Part shown: one piece after another, positions 1 through 9,198 of the stretch
How the letters are laid out: each line of letters starts with the position of its first letter
Position numbering within the stretch: position 1 is the first letter of the stretch
From: Rhodobacter sp.
GTDB taxonomy: Bacteria; Pseudomonadota; Alphaproteobacteria; Rhodobacterales; Rhodobacteraceae
Assembly (NCBI GenBank): GCA_027487575.1
Contig: JAIYDJ010000062.1
Coordinates: 1-64,000, forward strand
Direction: 5' to 3'
DNA length: 64,000 nucleotides
The notes under the pieces: model-generated
Told to the model about the DNA's origin: nothing
Seen by the model: only the letters and a program-made list of their open reading frames with translations
The model's database searches: none
Made by a program: the position numbers and the translations under genes

Positions 1-1
1 C

Positions 2-466
2 ATCATCATTCCGGGCTACGGGATGGCGGTGGCGCAGGCGCAGCAGGCGGTCAGCGAGCTGACACGGAAGCTGCGCGCCAAGGGCAAGAACGTCCGCTTC
101 GCGATACATCCCGTGGCGGGACGGCTGCCCGGGCACATGAACGTGCTTCTGGCCGAGGCGAAGGTGCCCTACGACATCGTGCTGGAGATGGACGAGATCA
201 ACGAGGATTTCCCCACCACCGACGTGGCCATCGTGATCGGGTCGAATGACATCGTCAACCCGGCGGCGCAGGACGACCCGAACTCACCCATCGCCGGCAT
301 GCCGGTGCTTGAATGCTGGAAGGCAAAGCAGGTGTTCGTGTCCAAGCGCGGGCAGGGAACGGGGTATTCGGGGATCGAAAACCCGCTGTTCTTCAAGGAG
401 AACACCCGGATGTTCTATGGCGACGCCAAGAAGTCGCTGGATGCCCTGTTGCCGATGATCGACTGA
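2..466 (+). CDS. pntB: NAD(P) transhydrogenase beta subunit, C-terminal part (5' end outside window)
   Basis: The reading frame is open from the window edge and gives 154 residues of the NADP(H)-binding domain III of the proton-translocating transhydrogenase, which couples hydride transfer from NADH to NADP+ to proton movement across the inner membrane. Visible family motifs are the nucleotide-binding [10 protein letters not shown] at the start, [35 protein letters not shown], and [17 protein letters not shown] near the end. The membrane domain and start codon lie upstream of the window. A strong terminator follows the stop, so this is probably the last gene of its operon. Identification is secure. 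Confidence 0.96.
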   Translation: MIIPGYGMAVAQAQQAVSELTRKLRAKGKNVRFAIHPVAGRLPGHMNVLLAEAKVPYDIVLEMDEINEDFPTTDVAIVIGSNDIVNPAAQDDPNSPIAGMPVLECWKAKQVFVSKRGQGTGYSGIENPLFFKENTRMFYGDAKKSLDALLPMID

Positions 467-494
467 CCGCTTGCGCAAATTTCGCACAGCGCAC

Positions 495-529
495 AGGCCC
501 CGCAGTCCATGCGGGGCCTGCGGCGTTTT
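495..529 (+). terminator. Rho-independent terminator after pntB
   Basis: A perfect 9-bp stem, AGGCCCCGC (495-503) with GCGGGGCCT (511-519), closes a 7-nt loop. A T-rich tail ending GTTTTC follows at 525-530. It begins 29 nt after the pntB stop. Confidence 0.85.
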
Positions 530-601
530 CATCCATGCCAATTCGCTGGAATGCGGCGCGCATCTGCCCTATTCCCTGTGCTGACCAGTACCGGAGCGCA
601 C

Positions 602-1882
602 ATGCCTGCCGAAGATCATCCGCAACGCTACCCCTTGGTCAACGAGCTGCACGCCCGGCCGTTTCCGGAACTGACCGTACCCAGCCACGCGGTCTATCTG
701 GCCTTCAAAGAGCCGCAGGACGCGGCCAACCGTGACCGGACCCGCGACCGCGCGCACCTGCTGACCCTGCTGGACCGCCACGCGACCACCCACCCCACGC
801 CGGATGCGACGCATTTTTCGGGGCGCATCGGCAAGGCGGACCTGAAGTGGGAAAGCCATACTGAATTCGTGACCTATTCGGCCTTCAGCGCTGGCGTCTC
901 GCTGCGCGCCTTCGATCCGGCCGAAGCCGAGGTGTTTCCCGACGACTGGCTGTCGGCGGCACCCGGCAAACGGCTGGTGTCGGTGCTGATCCGGGTCGAA
1001 CACATGCCCGCAACCGAGGCCGAGATGCTGGCCAAGCTGGAAGACTGGTTCGTCCCGGAAAGTCTGGCGACCAGCTATGTGGTGGACGGCGCGGGCGCGA
1101 TCGCCGGTGATTTCCGCATCGATCCGGCGGGCCACATGCGGTTTGCGGTGTTCGTCAAGCCCGGCACCGGCCCGCGCCGGGTGGGCCGGATCGTGCAGCG
1201 GCTGTGCGAGATCGAGACATACCGTGCCATGTCCATGCTGGGCCTGATGCGGTCGCGCCATCTGACCGCCCGGCTGAACGCGCTGGACCCCAAGCTGTCG
1301 GCGCTGGTGTCGGGGCTTGATTCGGCACAGCCTTCGCCCGAGGCGGCCCTGCACGAGTTGCTGACGATCTCGGCCGAACTCGAAAGCCTTGCGGTGCAGT
1401 TCTCGTTCCGCTTCGGCGCGACCGGGGCCTACGAGGCGATCGTCAACCAGCGGATCGAGGTGCTGCGCGAAGAGCGGGTCGAGGGGCGGCAGACCTTCGG
1501 CGAGTTCATGATGCGCCGCTATGATCCCGCGATGCGCACGGTCAAATCCGCCGAGGCGCGGCTGCGTGGCATGGCTGAACGGGCACAGCGCGCCGCCGAA
1601 CTCCTGCGCACAAGGGTGGACGTCGAACGGTCGGCGCAAAACCAGAAGCTGCTGGAATCGATGGACCGCCGCGCCGACCTGCAACTGCGCCTGCAGCGCA
1701 CCGTCGAAGGACTGTCGACCGTTGCGATCAGCTACTACGCGGTCAACCTCGTGACCTACGCCGTCTATCCGGTGACCGAACCGCTGGGATGGTCCAAGGG
1801 GCTGACCATGGCGGTGCTGACCCCGCTGGTCCTGCTGGGGGTCTGGCTGATGGTGCGGCGCATCCGCAACCACTTCGACTGA
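602..1882 (+). CDS. DUF3422 family membrane protein
   Basis: This 426-aa protein belongs, by its recognisable N-terminus (NELHARPFPEL) and overall layout, to the DUF3422 family, whose biochemical role is not established. The N-terminal two thirds is soluble. A charged, coiled-coil-prone stretch rich in R, E and Q follows at about residues 320-375, then two hydrophobic segments close to the C-terminus, the second ending in a basic RRIRNHF tail. The ATG at 602 was chosen because family-like sequence begins there and GGAG lies just upstream. An in-frame ATG at 509 would add 31 residues, but these overlap the pntB terminator. The gene appears to be a single transcription unit. Confidence 0.85.
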   Translation: MPAEDHPQRYPLVNELHARPFPELTVPSHAVYLAFKEPQDAANRDRTRDRAHLLTLLDRHATTHPTPDATHFSGRIGKADLKWESHTEFVTYSAFSAGVSLRAFDPAEAEVFPDDWLSAAPGKRLVSVLIRVEHMPATEAEMLAKLEDWFVPESLATSYVVDGAGAIAGDFRIDPAGHMRFAVFVKPGTGPRRVGRIVQRLCEIETYRAMSMLGLMRSRHLTARLNALDPKLSALVSGLDSAQPSPEAALHELLTISAELESLAVQFSFRFGATGAYEAIVNQRIEVLREERVEGRQTFGEFMMRRYDPAMRTVKSAEARLRGMAERAQRAAELLRTRVDVERSAQNQKLLESMDRRADLQLRLQRTVEGLSTVAISYYAVNLVTYAVYPVTEPLGWSKGLTMAVLTPLVLLGVWLMVRRIRNHFD

Positions 1883-1886
1883 TCTT

Positions 1887-1931
1887 CATTTTCTGCTTCG
1901 AAATATCCCGGGGGTGTGGGGGCTGGCCCCC
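1887..1931 (+). repeat. Dispersed post-gene repeat, copy A (hairpin plus AAATATCC box)
   Basis: Four bases after the DUF3422 stop comes CATTTTCTG, then AAATATCCCGGGGG, then a hairpin GGGGG-CTGG-CCCCC. The same layout recurs at 14807-14843, 28805-28852, 41668-41734 and 56721-56766. Here it is read in the same direction as the upstream gene and separates two convergent genes, so it may act as a transcription end point. Confidence 0.75.
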
Positions 1932-1940
1932 ACGCTGCCC

Positions 1941-2882
1941 TCACCGCCCGCGAATCCGCGGGTCGAGCGCATCCCGCAGCCCGTCGCCGATGTAGTTCAC
2001 CGACAGCACGGTCAGCGAGATCGCAAGGCCCGGCCAGATCACCCGCTCGGGGTAAAGCTGCATGTACTGCAGCCCGTCGAACAGCAGCCTGCCCCAGGTC
2101 GGAAAGTCTGGCGGAAAGCCCAAACCGAGGAATGACAGCACGGATTCGGTGATGATCGCCTCGGCCACCCCCAGCGTGGCTGCCACCATCACCGGGGACA
2201 CCACGTTGGGCAGGATGTGGCGCAGGATAATTCTGTGCGGGGCCGCGCCGATCGACCGGGCCGCCAGCACGTACTCGCGTTCCTTCAGCGCCAGCACCTC
2301 GCCGCGCACGATCCGCGCCGCCTGCATCCAGGACGTGATGCCGATCGCGAACACGATCAGGCTGAACGCCCCCAGTTCCGGGCCCATCGTGCGCGCGATG
2401 TCATCGCGAAACAGCATCACCATTACCAGCAGCAGCGGGATCAGCGGCAGCGCAAGGAACATGTCGGTCATCCGCATCAGTGGCCCGTCCAGCCGGCGGA
2501 AGTAGCCCGCCAACACCCCGATCAGCGTGCCGAAAGTGATGGCGATGATCATCGCGACAAAGCCGACCGCGAGCGAAACCTTGCCCGCCTGCATCATCCG
2601 CTGCAGCATGTCGCGGCCCAGCTGATCGGTGCCCAGCGGAAACTGCAGCGATGGCGGCTGGTTGCGGACCTTCATCGCCTGCGCGACCGACAGCTTTTCG
2701 GGATGCCAGATCCAGGGTCCGATCAGCACGGCCAGCACCAGAAAGCCCAACACCGCCAGTCCGAAGACCGCGCCCTTGTGGCTGCGGAACTGCGCCCAGA
2801 TGGCACTGCGCGCGCTTGCCGGTTTTTCCGGTTTGCTGGTCGGTTGCGGGCCGCCGGTCTGCTGTGCGGAGATGTCAGTCAT
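1941..2882 (-). CDS. dppC: Peptide ABC transporter permease, DppC/OppC type
   Basis: This 313-aa inner-membrane permease is the second channel subunit of a dipeptide/oligopeptide importer. After a short cytoplasmic, Lys/Pro-rich N-terminus come about six hydrophobic helices. The cytoplasmic EAA coupling loop that docks to the ATPases is recognisable as ARSIGAAPHRIILRHILPN. The tail GLRDALDPRIRG is typical of DppC/OppC. The ATG at 2882 overlaps the dppB stop by 8 nt (ATGACTGA), which implies translational coupling. The upstream in-frame ATG at 2924 would overlap dppB further and is less likely. Last gene of the operon; substrate specificity cannot be read from the permease. Confidence 0.9.
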   Translation of the reverse strand: MTDISAQQTGGPQPTSKPEKPASARSAIWAQFRSHKGAVFGLAVLGFLVLAVLIGPWIWHPEKLSVAQAMKVRNQPPSLQFPLGTDQLGRDMLQRMMQAGKVSLAVGFVAMIIAITFGTLIGVLAGYFRRLDGPLMRMTDMFLALPLIPLLLVMVMLFRDDIARTMGPELGAFSLIVFAIGITSWMQAARIVRGEVLALKEREYVLAARSIGAAPHRIILRHILPNVVSPVMVAATLGVAEAIITESVLSFLGLGFPPDFPTWGRLLFDGLQYMQLYPERVIWPGLAISLTVLSVNYIGDGLRDALDPRIRGR

Positions 2883-3882
2883 AGCGGATCCTCGGGTCGA
2901 GAAGGCCGTAAAGCACGTCGGCAATCAGGTTGAACGCCACGATCAGCACGGCAAAGATGAAGGCGAGCGTCTGCACCATCGGCAGGTCGCTGGCATTGAT
3001 CGCCCCGATCAGCGCGGCCCCGATGCCATTCACCCCGAACAGGTTTTCGGTGATGATCGCGCCGCCGAAGATCGACGGAATGCCTAGGGCGATGACGGTG
3101 ACGACCGGGATCATCGAATTGCGCAGGACGTGTTTCAGAACGACCGTGCGTTCCGGCATCCCCTTGGCCCGCGCGGTGCGCACATAGTCCTGTGTCATGT
3201 TGTCCAGCATCGAAGACCGCATGTATCGGCTGATCACGGCGGCGTTGGCCAGGCCCAGCGTCATCACCGGCAGCGCCATCTGGCGCAACTGTTCCACAAA
3301 GGTGGCCCAGTCGGTCACGGAAAGCTGCGTGTCGTACTTTGTCGGAAACCAGCCAAGCCAGACCGCGAAGATGATGATGAACAGGGTGCCCGAAAAGAAC
3401 GTCGGGACCGAAAAGCCGATCATGGCGAACAGCGTGCCGAACTGGTCGAACATCGAATACTGCCGGTAGGCCGAATAGATGCCGATCGGCAGCGCGATGG
3501 CGACGCCCAGCAGATAGGCGGTGCCGATGACGGTCAGGGTCTGCGGCAGCCGCTGGCCGATCACGGTGAACACCGGGCTGCGCGACTGCCACGACAGGAT
3601 GCGCTGTTCGCCTTCCGCAAGGCTGGTACCGAGCCACCCGTCCAGCAGATAGGCCGGTTCCACCCAGAAGAACTGCCGCAGCCACAGAAGGTACCGCACG
3701 AACACCGGCTGGTCGGCCCCCAGCGCCTCGATCATCCGCTGGCGGACATCGGGCGGCACGGTGAGCGGAATGTCGGACAGCGGCGATCCGGGAGCCAGAT
3801 CGACCAGCAAAAAGATGATCAGCGAAATGAACAGCAGCGTGGGGATGGCAACCAGCAGCCTGCGGAGCGTGAAGGTAAGCAT
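2875..3882 (-). CDS. dppB: Peptide ABC transporter permease, DppB/OppB type
   Basis: This is a 335-aa inner-membrane permease. It starts with the classic DppB N-terminus (MLTFTLRRLLVAIPTLLFI) and PGSP-type periplasmic loop, followed by about six helices. The EAA loop reads RTARAKGMPERTVVLKHVLRN and the C-terminus ends GLLDPRIRYD. It pairs with DppC to form the membrane channel. It lies downstream of the binding-protein gene after a 123-nt gap that contains a stem-loop (3969-3991), and its stop overlaps the dppC start. The stem-loop suggests the binding protein is made in excess over the permeases. Confidence 0.92.
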   Translation of the reverse strand: MLTFTLRRLLVAIPTLLFISLIIFLLVDLAPGSPLSDIPLTVPPDVRQRMIEALGADQPVFVRYLLWLRQFFWVEPAYLLDGWLGTSLAEGEQRILSWQSRSPVFTVIGQRLPQTLTVIGTAYLLGVAIALPIGIYSAYRQYSMFDQFGTLFAMIGFSVPTFFSGTLFIIIFAVWLGWFPTKYDTQLSVTDWATFVEQLRQMALPVMTLGLANAAVISRYMRSSMLDNMTQDYVRTARAKGMPERTVVLKHVLRNSMIPVVTVIALGIPSIFGGAIITENLFGVNGIGAALIGAINASDLPMVQTLAFIFAVLIVAFNLIADVLYGLLDPRIRYD

Positions 3883-3968
3883 GCGCGGGGCAACCTCGTT
3901 GCGGGGTTACGGGAAACGGGGCCACAAGGGACGGGCCTGCGGGATGTTCAGAGGGGGCAAAGAAGTGT

Positions 3969-3991
3969 CGGGGCCGGAATGACCGGCCCCG
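3969..3991 (-). terminator. Intercistronic stem-loop after the peptide-binding protein gene
   Basis: A 9-bp perfect inverted repeat, CGGGGCCGG with CCGGCCCCG around a 5-nt loop, lies 15 nt past the binding-protein stop and upstream of dppB. It has no T-run. It is therefore more likely to be an attenuator or 3'-end stabiliser, which would raise binding protein over permease, than a full terminator. Confidence 0.6.
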
Positions 3992-4005
3992 ACGGGCGCG
4001 TCAGA

Positions 4006-5709
4006 TCACTTCACGCGGAACCAGTCGGCCACGTTCCACAGCTCGCTGTCCCACGAGTTGATCCGCACGCCGCCAAGCGCATTGGAATGCGCCGACAGGG
4101 TCCCGCGATGGACCAGCGGGATCACCGTCATGCTGTCCTTGGTGACCATGTCGTTCAGTTGCTTGGCCAGCGTCTGGCGGGTTGCCAGGTCGGTGGTCTT
4201 TTGCAATTCGGCGAACTTGGCGTCATAGGCCGGGTCGCAGAACCGGTTGATGTTCTCGCCCTGCCACTGGGTTTCCGGGCGCGGCGCGTTCTTGCACTGG
4301 TACTGGCCCAGATAGCTTTCCGGATCGGGGCTGTCCGAGTTGTTGGCGTACATCTCGACGTCGGCGTAGAACTTCTGGAAGGTGTCGGGAGAACCGGCAT
4401 CGCCGCCGAAGAACACGCCGGGGTCGATCGCCTTCAGCTCGGTTTCGACACCGATTTCAGACCACCAATCCTTGACCAGCGCCTGGAAGTCCTGGCGGAT
4501 CGGGTTGACCGTGGTCTGGTACAGCAGCGAGAGCTTCTTGCCGTCCTTGTCGCGGATGCCATCGCCGTCGGTGTCGGTCCAGCCGGCCTCATCCAAAAGG
4601 GCCTTGGCGCCTTCGATGTCCTGCGTCAGGCAGCCGGTGTTGTCAGACGCCCAGGCAGCCGGGGCGGGGATGACGTTGCAGGTCGGGTTGCCGCCCGCGC
4701 CATAACCCACTTCGACCAGGATCGAGCGGTCGATGGCCTTCGACAGGGCGGTGCGCACCTTGATGTCCGACAGGATCGGGTGGGGGTGCTTTGCGGTGGC
4801 GCGTTCGCCTTCCGGCAGGTCGGGCGACGGATCGGTGGTATTCATCTCGATCCGTTCGACCAGCGTGCCGAAGGCCACGACGAACTGGCCCTTGCCGGCG
4901 GCGGTCATCGCGGCCTGGCTGTCGGGCGGGATCTGGGTGTTCCAGGCGTAATCGAATTCACCGGTTTCCATCACGGCGCGGGCCGAGCTTTCGGCATCGC
5001 CGCCGCCCTTGATCATCGCGGTCGCGAAGGCGGGCTTGGCCGGATCGCGGTAGTTCGGGTTGGCTTCCATGCTGACCGTGTCGTTCACGGTGAAGCCGGT
5101 CACCTTGAACGGGCCGGTGCCGACGGGCATCGAGTTCTGGTCGGTGCAGGTCGGGGCGGCAGCGCCCTGGCAGGCGGCGAACTGCGCCTTTTGCAGCAGG
5201 GGTGACAGGGCCCCCACGAAGGTGTTGTAGGGGTTCGGCTTGGGTGCGGTGAAGGTGATCTTGATGGTCGACGCATCGACCGCCTCGACCGAAGCGACGC
5301 CGTCATACTTGGTGGCCTGGGCGCAACCGCCGGCCGGGTCCATGCAATAGGCGGCAGTGAACACCGCGTCATCGGCGGTGACGGGGGTGCCGTCGGACCA
5401 CAGAAGGCCCGGGATCAGCTTCCATGTGATCGACATCAGGTCGGCCGAGACGCCGCCGTTTTCCAGCGTCGGGATTTCGGTCACCAGCTTGGGCACCAGC
5501 GTGCCGTCAGGATCAAGTCCCGCCAGCGGTTCCAGCACCATCGACGAGGCGTAGATGTCCTTGGTGCCCCCGGACAGGTAGGGGTTCATGATCGACACGG
5601 CCTGCGGGAAGGTCAGCTTGACCTCGCCATCGGCGCCGCGTTCTGCATAGGCGGCGGGCGCCATCGCAAAGGCGGCTGCCGCACCCAGAAGGGCGGTTCT
5701 CAGTTTCAT
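4006..5709 (-). CDS. Periplasmic peptide-binding protein (SBP family 5)
   Basis: This 567-aa extracytoplasmic receptor delivers peptides (or a similar ligand) to the DppBC channel. A signal peptide [22 protein letters not shown] is followed by a mature SBP_bac_5 domain with typical features such as the [17 protein letters not shown] segment. A Ca-binding-like loop [12 protein letters not shown] occurs about two thirds along, just before the region where family members describe the next substrate-contact strand. The start ATG overlaps the stop of the upstream ATPase gene (ATGA). The order ATPase, ATPase, binding protein, permease, permease on one strand supports one importer. The ligand is unknown; the divergent deacylase and amino-acid oxidase genes hint at N-acyl amino acids or peptides. 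Confidence 0.9.
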   Translation of the reverse strand: MKLRTALLGAAAAFAMAPAAYAERGADGEVKLTFPQAVSIMNPYLSGGTKDIYASSMVLEPLAGLDPDGTLVPKLVTEIPTLENGGVSADLMSITWKLIPGLLWSDGTPVTADDAVFTAAYCMDPAGGCAQATKYDGVASVEAVDASTIKITFTAPKPNPYNTFVGALSPLLQKAQFAACQGAAAPTCTDQNSMPVGTGPFKVTGFTVNDTVSMEANPNYRDPAKPAFATAMIKGGGDAESSARAVMETGEFDYAWNTQIPPDSQAAMTAAGKGQFVVAFGTLVERIEMNTTDPSPDLPEGERATAKHPHPILSDIKVRTALSKAIDRSILVEVGYGAGGNPTCNVIPAPAAWASDNTGCLTQDIEGAKALLDEAGWTDTDGDGIRDKDGKKLSLLYQTTVNPIRQDFQALVKDWWSEIGVETELKAIDPGVFFGGDAGSPDTFQKFYADVEMYANNSDSPDPESYLGQYQCKNAPRPETQWQGENINRFCDPAYDAKFAELQKTTDLATRQTLAKQLNDMVTKDSMTVIPLVHRGTLSAHSNALGGVRINSWDSELWNVADWFRVK

Positions 5710-6809
5710 TTTGGTGCTCCTTGTTGAAAGTGCTCGGGACGGGCCTGTATGGCGGCCTCTGGACTGCCGGTTGATCCGGCATGACGGGTATCGGGGGAGT
5801 AAAGGTGGCAGGCGACCAGCCGGCCCGGCTCCACCTCGACAAGATCCGGCTTTTCGACGCGGCAGCGGTCAAAGGCGCGCGGGCATCGGGTGTTGAAGTT
5901 GCAGCCCTTCGGCGGATTGGCGGGCGAGGGCACGTCACCCTTCAGGATGATCCGCGTGCGCGTCGCGGCCACGTTGGGGTCGGGTTCGGGCACGGCCGAC
6001 AGCAGCGCCTCAGCATAGGGGTGCAGCGGGCGGGAATAGAGCGCGTCGCGCGGGCTGAGTTCGGCGATCCGGCCAAGGTACATCACGGCCACCCGGTCTG
6101 CGATGTGGCGCACCATTGAAAGGTCGTGGCTGATGAACAGGTAGGTCAGGCCAAACCGGTCCTGCAGGTCTTCCAGAAGGTTGACCACCTGCGCCTGAAT
6201 CGAGACGTCCAGCGCCGCGATGGGTTCGTCGCAGACGATGAATTTCGGGTTCAGCGCCAAGGCCCGTGCGATGCCGATACGCTGCCGCTGGCCGCCCGAA
6301 AACTCGTAGGGAAACCGGTTGGCAAAACGGCGGTTCAGGCCGACCGCATCCATCAGTTCGTAGATCCGGGCAAGACGGCGTTCGGCGTTCCAGTCGGTGT
6401 GTTCGATCAACGGCTCGCCGATGAGGTCGGACAGCGGCATGCGCGGGTTCAGGCTGGCCTGCGGGTCCTGAAACACCATCTGCATGGTCGGGCGTTTGCG
6501 GCGCAGGGCACCGGGCGACAGGGTGGCGATATCCTCGCCGTCGATGGTGACGGACCCTGCGGTCGGATCGTAAAGCCGCAGCAGCGCCCGGCCCACGGTC
6601 GATTTTCCGCAGCCGGATTCGCCCACGAGGCCAAGGGTTTCACCAGAAAGGATGTCAAAGCTGACCCCGTCCACCGCCTTGACGTCGCCACTGCGGCGGC
6701 GCAACACGCCGGAATAGATCGGGAAATACATCTTCAGGTCGCGCACCTGCACCAGCGGCCGGGCCGTGTCGGTGCGGGTGCGGCCAGGGTGGGCGGGCGC
6801 GTCAAGCAT
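5706..6809 (-). CDS. dppF: Peptide ABC transporter ATP-binding protein, DppF/OppF type
   Basis: This 367-aa ATPase powers the peptide importer. It has Walker A (GESGCGKST), a Q-loop, the signature FSGGQRQR and Walker B ([12 protein letters not shown]). The C-terminal oligopeptide/dipeptide extension carries the cysteine motif [11 protein letters not shown], which in related ATPases holds an iron-sulfur cluster. The start ATG at 6809 was chosen because it overlaps the upstream dppD stop by 8 nt (ATGCTTGA) and removes a long non-conserved extension. Its own stop overlaps the start of the binding-protein gene. Forms a heterodimer with DppD. Confidence 0.92.
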   Translation of the reverse strand: MLDAPAHPGRTRTDTARPLVQVRDLKMYFPIYSGVLRRRSGDVKAVDGVSFDILSGETLGLVGESGCGKSTVGRALLRLYDPTAGSVTIDGEDIATLSPGALRRKRPTMQMVFQDPQASLNPRMPLSDLIGEPLIEHTDWNAERRLARIYELMDAVGLNRRFANRFPYEFSGGQRQRIGIARALALNPKFIVCDEPIAALDVSIQAQVVNLLEDLQDRFGLTYLFISHDLSMVRHIADRVAVMYLGRIAELSPRDALYSRPLHPYAEALLSAVPEPDPNVAATRTRIILKGDVPSPANPPKGCNFNTRCPRAFDRCRVEKPDLVEVEPGRLVACHLYSPDTRHAGSTGSPEAAIQARPEHFQQGAPK

Positions 6810-7812
6810 CGAAATGCCCGGCCGACCAGTGGCAGGCCACGTCATGTCCGCGCCCGACCGGATTTGCGTCCACTGCGCGCCGCACCGGGTTTTCCGCATG
6901 GCAGCGGTCGAAGGCGTGCGGGCAGCGTGCGCGGAACGAACAGGCCGAAGGGCGTGCCGCAAGGATCGGAGGCTGGCCTTCGATCACCTGCAGGCGGTCC
7001 TGACGCGGGCCCGAGATCGCCGGAATGGTCTTCAGCAGCGCCCGCGTGTAGGGGTGCTGCGGATTGGCGAACAACTCTTTCACCGGGGCCTGTTCCACCA
7101 CTTGCCCCGCATACATCACCATCACACGGTCCGCGATCCCGGCGATCACCCCAAGATCATGGGTGATCCAGATGATCGCCATGCCAAGCTTGGCCCGCAG
7201 GTCCTTGACCAGTTCCAGGATCTGCGCCTGAATCGTGACGTCGAGCGCGGTCGTCGGCTCGTCCGCGATCAGCACATCGGGGTCGCAGGCCAGTGCTATG
7301 GCGATCATCACCCGCTGGCGCATCCCGCCGGAAAACTGGTGCGGATAGGCCGAAAGCCGGTTCTTCGCATCGGAAATGCCCACCAGCTCCAGCAGTTCCG
7401 CCGCCCGGACCCGCGCCTGCGCCTTGGAAAGGCCCATGTGGCGGATGAGCGGCTCCATGATCTGGGCGCCGACGGTGAAAACCGGGTTCAGGCTGGTCAT
7501 CGGGTCCTGAAACACGAAGCCGACCTTGGCCCCGCGCAGGTCGCGCAGCGCGTCGGCGCTGATCTTCAGGATATCGCGCCCGCCCAGCCAGACCTCGCCG
7601 CCCCGCACGTCCGCCGGAGGAGACGGCAGCAGTCCGATCAGCGACATCATCGTGACGGACTTGCCGGACCCGCTTTCACCCACGACGCCCAGCAATTCAC
7701 CGTTTTGCAAATGAAAGCTGACAGAGTTGACCGCGTGCACCTCGCCGCCGCGGGTGCGAAATACCGTCACCAGGTCCCGGACATCCAGAACACTTTGGCC
7801 CCCATCGGGCAT
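6802..7812 (-). CDS. dppD: Peptide ABC transporter ATP-binding protein, DppD/OppD type
   Basis: This 336-aa ATPase is the first gene of the five-gene peptide importer operon. It shows Walker A (GESGSGKS), signature FSGGMRQR, Walker B ([12 protein letters not shown]), the switch histidine in WITHDLG, and the C-terminal oligo_HPY extension with [12 protein letters not shown]. It starts with [11 protein letters not shown], and an AGGAGT ribosome site precedes the ATG on the minus strand. Because it heads the operon, the 228-nt gap to the divergent deacetylase gene should contain the operon promoter. Confidence 0.92.
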   Translation of the reverse strand: MPDGGQSVLDVRDLVTVFRTRGGEVHAVNSVSFHLQNGELLGVVGESGSGKSVTMMSLIGLLPSPPADVRGGEVWLGGRDILKISADALRDLRGAKVGFVFQDPMTSLNPVFTVGAQIMEPLIRHMGLSKAQARVRAAELLELVGISDAKNRLSAYPHQFSGGMRQRVMIAIALACDPDVLIADEPTTALDVTIQAQILELVKDLRAKLGMAIIWITHDLGVIAGIADRVMVMYAGQVVEQAPVKELFANPQHPYTRALLKTIPAISGPRQDRLQVIEGQPPILAARPSACSFRARCPHAFDRCHAENPVRRAVDANPVGRGHDVACHWSAGHFDA

Positions 7813-8040
7813 GCATTACTCCTAAGTCGTTGATAGTCTTTTGTTTATTGGGTGGTTCACACGGGAACCCCATCGCCTTCTTCAACTGTTGTCTATTTTT
7901 CACATCCTATCAATCCCGAATCTTGGGCGGTTTCCGCAGGGTCAATTTGCACCACGCGCCCGCGGGAAGCGGCCTGCGCGCGCGTGGTTGACAGTGCCGG
8001 GGGGCGGGGCCACGCTGAACTTTCAACACAGGGGACCCAG
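7813..8040. promoter_or_regulatory. Divergent intergenic region, peptide operon / deacetylase
   Basis: This 228-nt non-coding gap separates the leftward dpp operon from the rightward ArgE-type gene. The part nearest dppD (about 7815-7920) is clearly AT-richer than the surroundings, and AGGAGTAA (minus strand) is the dppD ribosome site. Promoters for both directions must lie here. No convincing palindromic operator was seen. Confidence 0.5.
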
Positions 8041-9198
8041 ATGACCGACCTTACGCCGCGCCAGATCCTTGATCGTCTGGTCAGTTTTCCCACGATCAGC
8101 CGCGACAGCAATCTTGGGTTGATCGACTGGGTCGAAGGCTATCTGGCAGAGCATGGCATCGAGTCCCATCTCCAATGGACCGAGGATCGACAGAAGGCCG
8201 CGCTGTTTGCCCATGCCGGGCCCTGGGTGCCCGGCGGGGTGGTCCTGTCGGGGCATTCGGATGTGGTGCCGGTGGACGGTCAGGCCTGGTCGAGCGACCC
8301 GTTCACGGTGATCGAGCGCGACGGGCGGCTTTATGGGCGCGGCACCTGCGACATGAAAGGCTATCTCGCGCTGTCGATCTGGGCGCTGGTCGAAGCGCAG
8401 GCGCGCGGGGTGTCGCGGCCCCTGCAGATCGCCATTTCCTATGACGAGGAACTTGGCTGCACCGGCGCGCCGCCGATGATCGCGGCCATGCAGGGCGTTC
8501 TGCCCAAGGCCGAAATCGCGCTGATCGGCGAGCCGTCGGGGATGGGGATCATCACCGGCCACAAGGGCGGCACCGGATACCGGGTGCATGTGAAGGGATT
8601 CGAGGTGCATTCCTCACTGCTGCCCGAAGGCGTGTCGGCCATCATGGAGGCGGCGCGGCTGATTGGCTGGATGAACGCGCAGAACGAGGCGAACGCGGCC
8701 AAGACCGCCACACCGCTGGCCGCGCCCTTCCGGCCCAGTTTCACCACGCTGCATTCGGGGATGATCGCGGGGGGCACCGCGCACAACATCACCGCCGCCG
8801 ACTGCCGCTTTGTCATGGAATTCCGCGTCGTGCCGGGGGAATCGGTCGACGGCTGGGCGCAGGCGCTGGAGGCAGAGGCCGCGCGGATCGCCGCCGACAT
8901 GCAGGCGGTGCGGCCCGAGGCCGGGGTCAATCTGGACCGGTTCTTTGCGGTGCCGCCGCTGGTTCCCGAAACGGCGGGCGCGGCCGAGGCGCTGGTGCGG
9001 CATCTTACGGGCGAGAACGGGTCGGGCGTCGTCAGCTATGGCACCGAAGCCGGGCAGTTTCAAGAGGCGGGCTATTCGGCGGTGGTCTGCGGGCCGGGCG
9101 ACATCGCACAGGCCCATCAGCCCGACGAATATCTGGAGGTGGCGCAGTTTCAGGCCGGGCATGCCTTCATGGGCCGTTTGCTGGAGACTTTGGCGTGA
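8041..9198 (+). CDS. argE: ArgE/DapE-family N-acyl amino acid deacetylase (M20)
   Basis: This 385-aa zinc-dependent M20 hydrolase is annotated as acetylornithine deacetylase (N-acetylornithine + water to ornithine + acetate). Metal ligands are visible in order: SGHSDVVPVDG, GRGTCDMKG, the catalytic pair in SYDEELGCTG, and GEPSGMG. A dimerisation domain follows (HKGGTGYRVHVKGFEVHSS). The ATG at 8041 follows a good AGGGGAC site; in-frame codons upstream are non-conserved. It overlaps the next gene (GTGA) and is divergent to a peptide importer, so a catabolic role on imported N-acyl amino acids is as likely as arginine biosynthesis. Confidence 0.85.
   Translation: MTDLTPRQILDRLVSFPTISRDSNLGLIDWVEGYLAEHGIESHLQWTEDRQKAALFAHAGPWVPGGVVLSGHSDVVPVDGQAWSSDPFTVIERDGRLYGRGTCDMKGYLALSIWALVEAQARGVSRPLQIAISYDEELGCTGAPPMIAAMQGVLPKAEIALIGEPSGMGIITGHKGGTGYRVHVKGFEVHSSLLPEGVSAIMEAARLIGWMNAQNEANAAKTATPLAAPFRPSFTTLHSGMIAGGTAHNITAADCRFVMEFRVVPGESVDGWAQALEAEAARIAADMQAVRPEAGVNLDRFFAVPPLVPETAGAAEALVRHLTGENGSGVVSYGTEAGQFQEAGYSAVVCGPGDIAQAHQPDEYLEVAQFQAGHAFMGRLLETLA

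Noticed and set aside
3130-5205. A 691-codon plus-strand open frame opposite the peptide-binding protein and permease genes
   Set aside because: It is antisense to two clear genes; its composition (Arg/His/Gly-rich, no domains) is the usual artefact of high-GC third positions.
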